DNA of 64,000 nucleotides from JAJCZZ01 sp964569085 (GTDB lineage: Bacteria > Gemmatimonadota > Gemmatimonadetes > Longimicrobiales > Gaopeijiaceae): the NCBI GenBank assembly GCA_964569085.1, contig CAZMTA010000008.1, forward strand, positions 62,001 through 126,000, written 5' to 3'. Below the pieces are notes generated by a model, which did not search any database, was not told where the DNA came from, and saw nothing but the letters and a program-made list of their open reading frames with translations. This document shows, in pieces, positions 1-9,052 of this stretch. Each line of letters begins with the position of its first letter. Within the stretch, counting starts at the first letter, position 1. Both the position numbers and the translations under genes were made by a program.

Positions 1-1996
1 GCTGCGCGCTGCGCGCGGTCTGCCAGTCGGGTCCGGTCTTCCACCGCAGCGGCACGTTCGAGCCGCGCTCGGAGACCCGGGCGTAGCCCTGCATCTCCTG
101 GTGGAGCGCCGAGCAGAAGTCGGTGCAGTAGAACGGATAGATGCCCGGCTCCTCGGGCACCCAGACCAGCGTCCGGGTCTGCCCCGGCATGACCAGGAGC
201 TCCGAGGTGTTGGCGCCCATGGCCGCGAAGCCGTGGGGCACGTCCCAGTCCTGCTCCAGGTTGGTCAGGTGGATGTAGACCGAGTCGCCGACCTGGATGC
301 CCTCGATGTTGTCCGGCGTGAAGTGGCTCCGGATCGAGGTCATGTAGACGTGGACCTTGTTCCCCTCGCGCTCGACGCCGGTCTCGGCCTCAGAGCTCAC
401 GGCGTAGGGGTTCTGGTTGTCCGAGAGCGAGTAGTACTGGACCTGCCCCTCCATGAGGGTCTCGGCCCGGATGCCCTGGGCGTAGTGGGGCTCGCCCTGG
501 GTCGGGAAGTCGAGCAGCAGGCGCATCTTGTCGCCGCTGATGTCGATGAGCTGCGCCGAGTGGGCCAGCTCCGGACCGGTGGGCAGGTAGCGGTCCTTGG
601 TGATCTTGTTCAGCGCCACCAGGTACTTGCCCTCGGGATCCTGGGAGTCGCCGCCCGGAATCATGAGGTGGCCCACCGAGTAGTAGACCGGGATCCGGTC
701 CACGACCTGCCAGGTGCCCAGCTCCCACTTCACGATCTCGGAGGAGATGAAGGCGGTGGTGTAGGCGTAGCCCTCGCCGTCGAACTCGGTGTGGAGCGGC
801 CCGAGGCCCGCGTTCTCCACCTCGCCCGCGATGACGGACTCGTAGCGGAGGACCGGGATGCCGTCCACGACCTCCTCGAAGTCCTCGGCGGCGATGGCGT
901 CCTGCATCTTGCTGAAGGAGTGGACGGGGATCACCGTCGCCAGCTTTCCGCCGGCCACGATGTACTCGCCGGAGGGATCGACGTCCACGCCGTGGGGCGA
1001 CTTGGGCGTGGGCAGGAAGTAGATCATGTCGGAGCAGTCCGACGGCTCGATGACGTGGACGCCCTCGCGCATCTCGGACCGGGCGATGTGGTCGGTCTCG
1101 GAGATGTGGTTGTGGGCGTACCGGGCCGGCATGGTCTCACCGGCGCCCTCGGCGATGCACTCCTCGGCCCGCCGGTAGTTCACGGCGGCCACGAAGTCCT
1201 TGTCCCGCCGGGAGGCGTTGATCTCGAGGAGGGTGTGCTCCTCCTCGGAGTTGTACGACGTGAAGAACATCCAGCCCATGGACGGGCCCTTCCCGGCGTG
1301 GGCCAGGTCGTAGTCGTAGCCCGGCACCAGGATCTGGAACTCCACGTCCATCTCACCGGGCTCGTCGGCCCGGATGAAGGAGAGGGTGCCCTTGAAGTTG
1401 CCCCGGTACTCCTCGATGGACATGTCCCGGTTGGGGATGGGCACGCTGAAGCGCGTGGAGGCCACCAGGTAGCGGGAGTCGGGCGTGATGAAGGGCGATC
1501 CGTGGTTCCCCGCCGAGTTGGGGATCTCGAGGATCTCCGTGGTCTCGAAGGAGTTCAGGTCGATCCGGGCCACCCGGGGGGTGTTGTTCCCGTTGATGAA
1601 GATCCAGCGCCCGTCCGGCACCCCGTCCGTCATGGAGAGCTCGGGATGGTGGGCGTCGTCCCAGGGCACGAAGCCGTGGGAGGTGTTCAGCATCTCCTTG
1701 GTCTCCTCGGAGTAGCCCCAGCCGTTCTCGGGGAACTGGCTGAAGACCGGGACGGTCTTGAGGAGACGGCCGGAGGGCAGCCCCATGACGGTGAGGTTGC
1801 CGCTGAAGCCGCCGGACATGAAGGCGTAGAACTCGTCGTAGTCTCCGGGCGCCACGTAGACCTGCTGCGCGGCGTCGGCGAGGTCGCCCGCAGCCACTCC
1901 ACCGGACCCGCCGTCCTGGCAGGCCCAGGCGGCCGCGGACGCAAGGAGCGCCATGGCTCCGAGCAGGCGGATGGGGCGGAAGCGATGTCGACTCAT
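1..1996 (-). CDS. nosZ: Nitrous oxide reductase NosZ, clade II (Sec-type), 3' end beyond window
   Basis: Reduces N2O to N2 in the periplasm, the last step of denitrification. The minus-strand frame is open for 665 codons from ATG 1996 and leaves the window before a stop. The C-terminal cupredoxin domain shows the CuA ligand set C-TDF-C-SAL-H-QE-M near residue 622. His motifs expected for the CuZ propeller are visible (DAHHPE, AHAGKG, HNH, SPHGVD, PLHTEF, GEPHYAQ). The N-terminus is a plain hydrophobic signal without a twin arginine and ends in AWAC, as in clade II enzymes, which use Sec; the cysteine could be a lipidation site but the box is imperfect. It lies 86 bp after a c-type cytochrome gene and an Rrf2 regulator, in one operon. 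Downstream accessory genes (nosD, nosY and others) would lie left of the window. Confidence 0.95.
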   Translation of the reverse strand, partial: MSRHRFRPIRLLGAMALLASAAAWACQDGGSGGVAAGDLADAAQQVYVAPGDYDEFYAFMSGGFSGNLTVMGLPSGRLLKTVPVFSQFPENGWGYSEETKEMLNTSHGFVPWDDAHHPELSMTDGVPDGRWIFINGNNTPRVARIDLNSFETTEILEIPNSAGNHGSPFITPDSRYLVASTRFSVPIPNRDMSIEEYRGNFKGTLSFIRADEPGEMDVEFQILVPGYDYDLAHAGKGPSMGWMFFTSYNSEEEHTLLEINASRRDKDFVAAVNYRRAEECIAEGAGETMPARYAHNHISETDHIARSEMREGVHVIEPSDCSDMIYFLPTPKSPHGVDVDPSGEYIVAGGKLATVIPVHSFSKMQDAIAAEDFEEVVDGIPVLRYESVIAGEVENAGLGPLHTEFDGEGYAYTTAFISSEIVKWELGTWQVVDRIPVYYSVGHLMIPGGDSQDPEGKYLVALNKITKDRYLPTGPELAHSAQLIDISGDKMRLLLDFPTQGEPHYAQGIRAETLMEGQVQYYSLSDNQNPYAVSSEAETGVEREGNKVHVYMTSIRSHFTPDNIEGIQVGDSVYIHLTNLEQDWDVPHGFAAMGANTSELLVMPGQTRTLVWVPEEPGIYPFYCTDFCSALHQEMQGYARVSERGSNVPLRWKTGPDWQTARSAQ

Positions 1997-2082
1997 GATG
2001 GATTCCTCTCCATGGAGGGTCGTGGCGGAGGGGGCCGGCCCGCTCGGGCTCGGCCGCCGTCTCCGCCGGGGGGTGTGATCGG

Positions 2083-2580
2083 TCACTGCGCGGTGTCCGC
2101 GCTCTGCTGCGCGCGGAGGTATTCGAGGATGGCCCGGGCCTCGTCGAGGTCGGTCACCTGGACGGGCATGGGCGTGTAGAACTGGGCCAGGAGGGCTTTG
2201 ACCTCGGGGTGCTTCTGCACCATCTCGTTGGCGTTCAGGATCATGTTCATGACGAACTCGGGCCGGCGGCGGTCCAGCACGTCGCCCAGCTCCGGGCCCA
2301 CGTAGCGCTCGCCGAGCTTGTGGCAGGCCGAGCACTTGGTCTTGAAGGCGGCCTCCCCCTCCTCGGCCAGCGCCGGGTCGACGGCGGCCAGCTCCAGGTC
2401 CCGGATGGGGCCGATGCCCTGCTCCAGCTCCGTCTCGGAGAGGCCGGAGCCCGAGGCGGCCGAGGCCGCGGGGCTGTCGGCGGAGGCGGAAGGGGCGCCC
2501 TCCCCGGGGGCCTCGCCGCCACAGGCGACGAAGGCCGCGAGGGCCGCGAGGGTCAGGGTGGTGCGTACGGAGCGTGTCAT
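2083..2580 (-). CDS. c-type cytochrome lipoprotein, nosZ-linked
   Basis: A 165-residue exported monohaem cytochrome, probably the electron donor or relay to NosZ. The chosen ATG at 2580 gives a signal ending LAAFVAC, a usable lipobox with Cys20, then a Ser/Ala/Gly-rich linker of about 25 residues. The haem motif CSACH is at 83-87, and the likely axial methionine is in the YTPMPVQ segment near residue 142, followed by the usual C-terminal helix. The start overlaps the Rrf2 stop by 4 bp (ATGA), so translation is probably coupled. A longer frame upstream is open but runs through the Rrf2 gene and lacks a signal peptide. The role beside NosZ is inferred from position; small cytochromes beside clade II nosZ are common. 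Confidence 0.88.
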   Translation of the reverse strand: MTRSVRTTLTLAALAAFVACGGEAPGEGAPSASADSPAASAASGSGLSETELEQGIGPIRDLELAAVDPALAEEGEAAFKTKCSACHKLGERYVGPELGDVLDRRRPEFVMNMILNANEMVQKHPEVKALLAQFYTPMPVQVTDLDEARAILEYLRAQQSADTAQ

Positions 2581-3020
2581 CGGTCGTCCTCGGGGTTGGG
2601 TGTGCCGACGGCGGACAGGAGGGAGTCCCCGTTCCTGCCCAGGAGGTCGGCCAGGGAAGTGCTCTTCAGGAGGTCCTGGATGGCGTCGTTCCACTCCACG
2701 CGGTGCCGGTGGGCCGAGCAGGGCCGCGCCGGGTCGCACGAACCGCCCATGAGGCAGGTCCGGGGCGTGGCGAGCTCCTGGAACGGCGCGATGATGTCGG
2801 CCACGGAGAGCCGGCCCGGCTCCACCGCCAGGCGGTAGCCGCCGGTGCGGCCGCGGGTGGCGTCCACCAGCCCCTCCTGCCCCAGCCGCTGCAGCACCTT
2901 GGCCAGGTAGTTCGAGGGGATTCCCAGCTCCTCCGCCACGCGGGAGGCGGGGACGCGGTCGTCCCGCTCCGCCAGGTGGAGGAGGGCTTGCAACGCGTAG
3001 ATGCCGGTCTGGGAAAGCAT
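2577..3020 (-). CDS. Rrf2-family Fe-S transcription regulator
   Basis: A 147-residue winged-helix regulator of the Rrf2 family (IscR, NsrR, RsrR). The N-terminal helix-turn-helix (SRVAEELGIPSNYLAKVLQ) is followed by the wing TRGRTGGYRLA. Three cysteines lie in TCLMGGSCDPARPC with spacing C-x5-C-x5-C, the IscR spacing; NsrR has C-x7-C-x5-C. The cluster would sense NO, iron-sulfur status or oxygen. It is the first gene of the operon with the cytochrome and nosZ and overlaps the cytochrome start by 4 bp, so it very likely controls N2O reduction and its own expression. Signal and sign of control are not visible in the sequence. Confidence 0.92.
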   Translation of the reverse strand: MLSQTGIYALQALLHLAERDDRVPASRVAEELGIPSNYLAKVLQRLGQEGLVDATRGRTGGYRLAVEPGRLSVADIIAPFQELATPRTCLMGGSCDPARPCSAHRHRVEWNDAIQDLLKSTSLADLLGRNGDSLLSAVGTPNPEDDR

Positions 3021-3048
3021 GGTCCTCGCTGTTTTCAGTTATTCGGAT

Positions 3049-3065
3049 GTTAATGTCGTATTAAG
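3049..3065. promoter_or_regulatory. Candidate operator upstream of the Rrf2-nosZ operon
   Basis: A perfect 5-bp inverted repeat, TTAAT-GTCGT-ATTAA, lies in the only AT-rich stretch of this divergent intergenic region, 30-44 bp upstream of the Rrf2 start codon. The position fits an operator near the promoter of the nos operon. It resembles neither the classical FNR site nor a recognised NsrR site closely; the assignment to the adjacent Rrf2 protein is inference. Confidence 0.45.
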
Positions 3066-3208
3066 CCCTTGCCTGTAGTCGAGACGATGATCCTTGCGTG
3101 GGGAAAAGCCCCACCGCCGAAACGCCCGGGCCGGGGGGGTGCCGGCACGGAGGCTGCATGCCCGGGTAGCGTGACCCGAGCCCCGCCCCCGACCCCCATG
3201 GAGGAGCC

Positions 3209-4582
3209 ATGACCTTCGTTTCCGTGAACCCCGCCACCGGCCAGGAGCTGAAGCGCTATCCCGACACCACCCCCGACGAGGTGGAGAAGGCGGTGGCCGG
3301 AGCCGTGGAGGCCCAGGAGGCGTGGCGGGAGACGGGCTTCGACGAGCGGAGCCGACTCCTCACCTCCCTGGCCGAGGTCATCCGGGAGCGGACCGAGGAG
3401 TACGCGGAACTCATGACCGACGAGATGGGAAAGCCCATCGAGGAGGCCCGGAGCGAGGCCGAGAAGTGCGCCTGGGTGGCCGACTGGTACGCCGAGCACG
3501 CCGAGGAGGCGCTGGCCCCGGTCCCGGTGGAGACCGACGCGTCCACCAGCTACTGGACCTACCGGCCCCTGGGCGTGGTGCTGGCCATCATGCCGTGGAA
3601 CTTCCCCTTCTGGCAGGCCATGCGCTTCGCCGTCCCGACCCTGGCCGCGGGCAACGCCGGGCTCCTCAAGCACGCCTCCAGCGTGCCCGGGTGCGGCGAG
3701 GCCCTGGAGGCCGCGTTCAGGGACGCCGGCTTCCCCCCCGCCCTCTTCCGGAACCTCCTCATGGACTCGGACCGGGTGGGCGAGCTCATCGACGACCCCC
3801 GGGTGAAGGCGGTGAGCCTGACCGGGAGCGTGGGCGCCGGGCGGGCCGTGGCGGAGCGCGCCGGGAAGAACCTGAAGAAGTGCGTCCTGGAGCTGGGGGG
3901 GAGCGACCCCAGCGTGGTCCTGGCCGACGCGGACCTGGACGAGGCCGCCGACTCGTGCGTGAAGGGCCGGCTCATCAACAACGGCCAGAGCTGCATCGCG
4001 GCCAAGCGCTTCATCGTGGTCCCCGAGATCCGGGAGGCCTTCCAGAAGAAGATCCTGGGGCGCCTCAAGCAGGCCAACGCCCGCATGGGGGATCCCCGGG
4101 ACGAGGACACCCGCCTGGGGCCCCTGGCCACCGAGGGCATCCGCGACGACCTCCACGACCAGGTGGAGCGCTCGGTGGAGGCGGGGGCCACCCTGGCGCT
4201 GGGCGGCCAGGTCCCCGACCGGGACGGGTGGTGGTATCCGGCCACGCTCCTCACCGACCCGCCGGCGGACACCCCCGCCCGGGTGGAGGAGCTCTTCGGC
4301 CCCGTGGCCGTCCTCATCGAGGCCGAGGACGAGGACGACGCGCTGCGCATCGCCAACGAGACCGACTTCGGGCTGGGCGCCGCCGTGTACACCTCCGACG
4401 CCGAGAAGGGGGAGCGGATCGCCCGGGACGTGCTGGAGGCGGGGAACTGCTTCGTGAACGGGATCGTGAAGTCCGACCCCCGCCTCCCCTTCGGCGGCAT
4501 CAAGGAGAGCGGCTACGGCCGGGAGCTCTCGCCCCTGGGCATCCGGGAGTTCACCAACGTCAAGACGGTCTGGGTGCGCTGA
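3209..4582 (+). CDS. NAD(P)-dependent aldehyde dehydrogenase, succinate-semialdehyde type
   Basis: A 457-residue aldehyde dehydrogenase that oxidises an aldehyde to the acid in the cytosol. Motifs in order: MPWNFPFWQ (cofactor site), SLTGSVGAGR (Rossmann), ELGGSDP (catalytic Glu), NNGQSCIAAKR (catalytic Cys), and FGGIKESGYGRE near the end. Length and motifs match the short succinate-semialdehyde dehydrogenases (GabD/Sad). An AGGAG ribosome-binding site precedes ATG 3209. It is divergent from the nos operon and stands alone; a second, different member of this family begins at 63471. The substrate is inferred from family resemblance only. Confidence 0.9.
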   Translation: MTFVSVNPATGQELKRYPDTTPDEVEKAVAGAVEAQEAWRETGFDERSRLLTSLAEVIRERTEEYAELMTDEMGKPIEEARSEAEKCAWVADWYAEHAEEALAPVPVETDASTSYWTYRPLGVVLAIMPWNFPFWQAMRFAVPTLAAGNAGLLKHASSVPGCGEALEAAFRDAGFPPALFRNLLMDSDRVGELIDDPRVKAVSLTGSVGAGRAVAERAGKNLKKCVLELGGSDPSVVLADADLDEAADSCVKGRLINNGQSCIAAKRFIVVPEIREAFQKKILGRLKQANARMGDPRDEDTRLGPLATEGIRDDLHDQVERSVEAGATLALGGQVPDRDGWWYPATLLTDPPADTPARVEELFGPVAVLIEAEDEDDALRIANETDFGLGAAVYTSDAEKGERIARDVLEAGNCFVNGIVKSDPRLPFGGIKESGYGRELSPLGIREFTNVKTVWVR

Positions 4583-4691
4583 GGCGCTGGAATCGTTGAC
4601 CCGGCCCGCCCCCTCGCGTAGGCTGCGGGAAGGGGGCGGGGCCAGGGGGCGCCGCCCGGGCCATCACCGCACCGGCCGCGGGAGGAAGGCG

Positions 4692-5876
4692 ATGCGGGCG
4701 ACGAGTGGAATCCAGCGGGCCGCCGTCCTGGCGTGCCTCGCCTACGCCTCCGCCTGCGGGGACGGACCCGCCGCGCCCGTCCCCCACGACGCCGTCGAGG
4801 TCCTGGCCGGCGCGGACCAGGCGGGCCTCGAAGGGATGGCGCTCCCCGACTCGGTGATCCTGCGCGTCGTGGACGCCGCGGGCCGGGGGCTTCCCGGCGT
4901 GCGCGTCGAGGCCGAAGCCTCCGACGGAGGGCGGGTCGGTCCGCCTTCGCCGGTCTCCGGTCCCACGGGCCGCATCCGCCTGGCGTGGACGCTGGGGCCC
5001 GCCTCCGCCCCCGACCAGGCGCTTCGTCTCGAGACCCCCGGCGGCGGCCGGGCCACCCTCCGCGCCCGGGCGCTCCCCGAGGAGGAGGGCGACCTGGTCC
5101 TCGTGCGGGGCGCCGACGGCCCCCTGAAAGGGATCGTCCTTCTGCACGACGACCTGCGGGGGGCCGACCTGGCCCTAGAGGTGCCCACCCCCGACACCGT
5201 GATCCGCCTCCAGCCCCGCTCCGACGGGACCGGCCTGGTGGTCTTCCCCACCGGCAATCCCCTGGAGTGGCGGGACGTGGCCTGGACCGACGGCCCGGAC
5301 ACCGTGGTGGTGGAGCTCCGGGAGCCGGTGGCGGTGGACGTGCGGGTGCGGATCCACGTGCCGCCCTTCGAGGCGAGGCGGGCCCAGGCGGAGGCCGACC
5401 TGGCCCGGACCGAGGAGATGTGGCGGAAGCAGGGCTTCGGGATCCGCCTGGGCGACGTCGTCTGGGAGGACCGGGTGGAGGCCGGGCGGAGCGTGGGCGT
5501 CTCCGGGGACGTCTGCGCCGCCCCGGCGGCGGACCGGATCGAGATCGCCTACGTCCACGTCGTCAACGGGAGCTCGATGGCCGGCGTGGCGTGCGCCCCG
5601 GGCCAGGTCTTCATGGCGGCCGAGGCCAGCGAGCGGTACCCGTACCTCCTGGGCCACGAGATCGGGCACACCTTCGCCCTGGCCCACCGGACCCCGGGGC
5701 TCATGGACCCCTCGGCGCCCACCGCCTACGTCACCGAAGGCGAGATCTTCGCGGCCCACTTCTCGAACCGGTCGGGGCTGAACGTCCTCTTCGGGGCCCA
5801 GCCGGAGGGGGCGCGTCGGGTGTGCGGGTCCTCCTTCACCTCCTGCCTCACGCCGGGATACGTCCTGGGCCGTTGA
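4692..5876 (+). CDS. Secreted metzincin-type zinc metalloprotease lipoprotein
   Basis: A 394-residue exported protein. ATG 4692 follows GGAGGAAGGCG and gives a signal with lipobox-like YASAC; an upstream in-frame start would add 32 residues and hide the signal. The N-terminal part (about 25-130) looks like an Ig-like domain (LRVVDAAGRGLPGVRVEAEA), and a second beta-rich part follows. The C-terminal part has the metzincin zinc motif HEIGHTFALAH (His322, 326, 332; catalytic Glu323), followed within a few residues by a Met-turn-like LMDPS. Cysteines CAA..CAP and CGSSFTSC may form disulfides. The target is unknown. It stands alone between the dehydrogenase and convergent thyX. Confidence 0.78.
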   Translation: MRATSGIQRAAVLACLAYASACGDGPAAPVPHDAVEVLAGADQAGLEGMALPDSVILRVVDAAGRGLPGVRVEAEASDGGRVGPPSPVSGPTGRIRLAWTLGPASAPDQALRLETPGGGRATLRARALPEEEGDLVLVRGADGPLKGIVLLHDDLRGADLALEVPTPDTVIRLQPRSDGTGLVVFPTGNPLEWRDVAWTDGPDTVVVELREPVAVDVRVRIHVPPFEARRAQAEADLARTEEMWRKQGFGIRLGDVVWEDRVEAGRSVGVSGDVCAAPAADRIEIAYVHVVNGSSMAGVACAPGQVFMAAEASERYPYLLGHEIGHTFALAHRTPGLMDPSAPTAYVTEGEIFAAHFSNRSGLNVLFGAQPEGARRVCGSSFTSCLTPGYVLGR

Positions 5877-5922
5877 GGCGGTCCGGCCACCGGGTCGGGC
5901 GCCCGGGGCGCCCCCCTGCCCC

Positions 5923-6900
5923 CTACTCGAAGCTGCCCGGCACCGCCTCGAACATCTTCTCCGCCATCTCGTCCGAGCTCTCCATGCGGGAGAGGTCCAG
6001 CTCGAAGTCGGGGCGCTCGGGCGCGGCCAGCTTCTCCACGAGCTCGGTGACCTCGCGGTTCGACAGCCCCAGCTCCTTGAGCTCGTCGGAGGCCACCGCC
6101 GCCCCGTCCCGGGCCCGGACCCCCTCGTCGTCGGCGGTGAGGAGGCGGGACAGGACCTCGCGCTCCACCCGCGTGAGGGGCCGGCTCTCCAGGTCGTAGT
6201 CCACCCACGCCTCGTAGGAGAGGGGCGCCACGCGCTTCACCATGCCGGCGATGACCCGGGCGAACTGCTGGATCTCCCACTGGGCGCGGGGATCCACCCG
6301 GAGCGACAGGAAGTGGAGCAGGTTGTGGAGGTCGATCTTCCAGTACCACTGGGTATACGTGGAGACCGGGAGGTCGATGCGGGCGATCTCCCGGGCCACG
6401 TCCTCCTCCAGGAGCCAGCCGTACGTGCCGCCGGCGTCCTTCCGGAGCCGCTCCCACCGCTCCACCGCCTCCCGGTAGACCTCGCTGGACGTCCCGCCTT
6501 CCCGCCCCTGCTTGTTGGTCGTGGACTGCAGGGAGAAGTGCTCCGCCTCGGGGGTGTAGAAGAGGAGGGGCATGAGGCTGTAGCGGGCGCTCAGCTCGTT
6601 GACCGAGGCCGTGCGGTGCCGGATCCACTGCCGCGCCACGAACATGGGCATGGCACAGTGGAACTTGAGCTCCACCATCTCGCTGGGGGTGGTGTGGCGA
6701 TGGCGTCGGAGGTACCGAACCAGCCCCCGGGTGGCCGAGACCTTCCGGGTGCCGTAGCCGTAGCTCACCCGGGCCGCCCGCTCCACGTCCCCGTCCGAGC
6801 CCATGTAGTCCACCAGCGCCACGAAGCCGTGGTCCAGGACCGGGAAGTAGCCGCCCAGGATCTCCTCGGCGGCGGGTACGGTGGGGCGCTTGGTGTCCAT
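5923..6900 (-). CDS. thyX: Flavin-dependent thymidylate synthase ThyX
   Basis: Makes dTMP from dUMP using methylene-tetrahydrofolate, FAD and NADPH. The ThyX signature RHRTASVNELSARY is at residues 94-107, with the motif serine at 99. The protein has 325 residues, longer than the usual 220-260, because of a C-terminal extension after residue 240 rich in acidic residues (DELKELGLSNREVTELVEKL and beyond). No thyA was seen here. ATG 6900 starts the protein; it is a single gene, convergent with the metzincin gene. Confidence 0.95.
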   Translation of the reverse strand: MDTKRPTVPAAEEILGGYFPVLDHGFVALVDYMGSDGDVERAARVSYGYGTRKVSATRGLVRYLRRHRHTTPSEMVELKFHCAMPMFVARQWIRHRTASVNELSARYSLMPLLFYTPEAEHFSLQSTTNKQGREGGTSSEVYREAVERWERLRKDAGGTYGWLLEEDVAREIARIDLPVSTYTQWYWKIDLHNLLHFLSLRVDPRAQWEIQQFARVIAGMVKRVAPLSYEAWVDYDLESRPLTRVEREVLSRLLTADDEGVRARDGAAVASDELKELGLSNREVTELVEKLAAPERPDFELDLSRMESSDEMAEKMFEAVPGSFE

Positions 6901-7131
6901 GAGGGGCGGGGTCGAGGGGAGAGGACGGCCCGGGAGCCGTGCGGCGGGGACCGGCGGGCCCCGTGGCGTCGCTCAAGATGCCGGGGCGGCGGCGTGGGTC
7001 AACCGGCGGGGAAGCCCCGGGGCGTCGCCCCACCCCCGACACGCCTTGCCCCCGGGGCCCGTCCGCTCTACGGTGGCGCCGGCCGTGGCCTCCACCCGGG
7101 GGCCGGGCCCTGCCCCGTCCCGGAGACCCCC

Positions 7132-9021
7132 ATGGCCCACCTCACCGGCGCCCTCGTCGTCGCCGCCGTCCTCCAGATGGCCCCGTCGGACCCCCAGGTG
7201 GTCCCGGAGCGCGCCGAGGCCTTCGTGGCCGACACGGTGACCCTGGCCGTCCAGCGCGCCGGGGAGGCCGACGTGCGCTGGATCTCCTCCACGCCCGAGC
7301 TGGCCAGCGTGGACCAGCGGGGGCGCGTGGTCGCGCTGAACCCCGGGACGGCGCGGATCACCGCGGTGGTGGGCAGCACGCCGGTGGAGGCCACGGTCCT
7401 GATCCGGGCCCTCCCCGCCGCCACCCTCGAGGCGGGCGTCCCGGCCGTGCCGTACGCCGGGCAGGCCGTCCCGCTCCGGGTGACCGCCCGGAATCGCCTG
7501 GGCGTCGTGGTGGACGACGCGGAGCTGGTCTACGGGAGCGCGGACGAGTCGGTGGCCGCCGTGGACCCCGGCGGGCTCGTGTTCGCCCGGGCCGCCGGGC
7601 GCACGACGCTCACGGCCACCACCGCCGACGGGGCCGCTTCGGCACGCGTGGAGCTGGACGTCCGGCCGGCCGCCGATCTCCGCTTCGACGTGACGCCCCG
7701 CCAGACCCGGGTCCGCACCGGCGACGTGGTGCGCCTCTCCGCCACCGCCGCGCTGGCCGACGGTCGGGAGATCGCCGCCCACCCCGCGTGGTCCGTCTCC
7801 GGGGCGGGCGCCCAGGTGGAGGACGAGGACGGGGAGGGCGTGTTCGTGGCCGAGGAGCCGGGCACGTACCGGGTCACCGCCCTCCTGGGCGAAGAGGCCG
7901 CCGTGAGCTCGGTGATCCGCGTCGAGCCGAGGGGGCTCGAGGCCGAGCTGGTGCGGGTGGGCCGCGGCGCCATCGCCGACCACCACTCCGGCGACGTCTG
8001 GGTCTTCGAAGGCGTGGACGGCCGGGACTACGCGTACATCGGGACCTTCTTCCACGACTGGATGAAGGTCTGGGACGTCACGGACCCGACGGGCCCGGTC
8101 CTGACCGACTCCATCCAGCTCGACGCCCGGCGGATCAACGACGTGAAGATCCATCCCACGAAGCCCGTGGGGATCCTGACCCGCGAGGGCGCGTCCAGCA
8201 GGCGGAACGGGATCGTCATGCTCGACCTGACCGAGCCCGCCCACCCCACCGTCATCTCCGAGTACACCGAGACGCTGACGGGCGGGGTGCACAACGTCTG
8301 GATCGAGGGGGACCTGGACCTGGTCTACGCCGTCCACAACGGCACCCGCGCGGTGCACGTCCTGGACATCTCCGACCCCTCGGCGGTGGAGGAGGTGGGG
8401 CGCTGGGGCATCGACAACGAGCAGCGCTCCCTCCACGACGTCATCGTCCAGGACGGCTACGCCTACGTCAGCTACTGGGACGACGGGGCGGTGACGCTGG
8501 ACGTCGGCGCCGGCACCCACGGCGGCACGCCCACCGAGCCGGTGATGGTGAGCCGCTACGCCTACCCCATCGGCAACACCCACGTGGCGTGGCGCCACGG
8601 GAAGTACCTCTTCGTGGGCGACGAGATCTTCCCCGGGGACTGGAACCCCGAGGAGCCCATCGAGGCCCGGGGCTACATCCACGTCCTGGACATGAGCGAC
8701 ATGGACAACCCGGTGGAGGTGGCGCGCTACGAGGTGCCCGAGGCCGGAGCGCACAACGTGTGGGCCGAAGGCGATCGCCTGTACGTCGGCTACTACCAGG
8801 GCGGGCTGCGGGTGCTGGACATCTCCGGCGAGCTCCGGGGCGACCTGTACGCCCAGGGCCGCGAGCTGGCCGTGCTCAAGACCGGCGCCCCCGACGCCAT
8901 GGTGCCCAACTGGTCCATGACCTGGGGCGCCCAGATCCACAAGGGACGGATCTACACCTCGGACCTCAACTCGGGGCTGTGGATCGCGGAGCTGAAGGAG
9001 GCGGGCCGGCCGGTGAGCTGA
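7132..9021 (+). CDS. Secreted LVIVD beta-propeller protein with Ig-like (BIG2) domains
   Basis: A 629-residue protein with a short hydrophobic N-terminus (HLTGALVVAAVLQM). Residues about 25-285 form three Ig-like/BIG2-type domains (SSTPELASVDQRGRVVALNPG; YGSADESVAAVDPG; the third after RFDVTPRQTRVRTGD). Residues 290-625 hold repeated propeller strands typical of LVIVD proteins: DYAYIGTF, VHVLDISDPS, GYAYVSYWDDG, IHVLDMSDMDNP, LRVLDISGEL. Such proteins sit on the cell surface or in the periplasm; no catalytic motif is visible. ATG 7132 was chosen because the frame upstream is a shadow of thyX. Confidence 0.75.
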   Translation: MAHLTGALVVAAVLQMAPSDPQVVPERAEAFVADTVTLAVQRAGEADVRWISSTPELASVDQRGRVVALNPGTARITAVVGSTPVEATVLIRALPAATLEAGVPAVPYAGQAVPLRVTARNRLGVVVDDAELVYGSADESVAAVDPGGLVFARAAGRTTLTATTADGAASARVELDVRPAADLRFDVTPRQTRVRTGDVVRLSATAALADGREIAAHPAWSVSGAGAQVEDEDGEGVFVAEEPGTYRVTALLGEEAAVSSVIRVEPRGLEAELVRVGRGAIADHHSGDVWVFEGVDGRDYAYIGTFFHDWMKVWDVTDPTGPVLTDSIQLDARRINDVKIHPTKPVGILTREGASSRRNGIVMLDLTEPAHPTVISEYTETLTGGVHNVWIEGDLDLVYAVHNGTRAVHVLDISDPSAVEEVGRWGIDNEQRSLHDVIVQDGYAYVSYWDDGAVTLDVGAGTHGGTPTEPVMVSRYAYPIGNTHVAWRHGKYLFVGDEIFPGDWNPEEPIEARGYIHVLDMSDMDNPVEVARYEVPEAGAHNVWAEGDRLYVGYYQGGLRVLDISGELRGDLYAQGRELAVLKTGAPDAMVPNWSMTWGAQIHKGRIYTSDLNSGLWIAELKEAGRPVS

Positions 9022-9052
9022 GGAGGGGGAGGCCGGCGGAGCGCCCGGACCC

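Noticed and set aside
101..2179. A 692-residue plus-strand open frame
   Set aside because: Exact antisense of nosZ with no start signals or family features; GC-rich codon use keeps such frames open.
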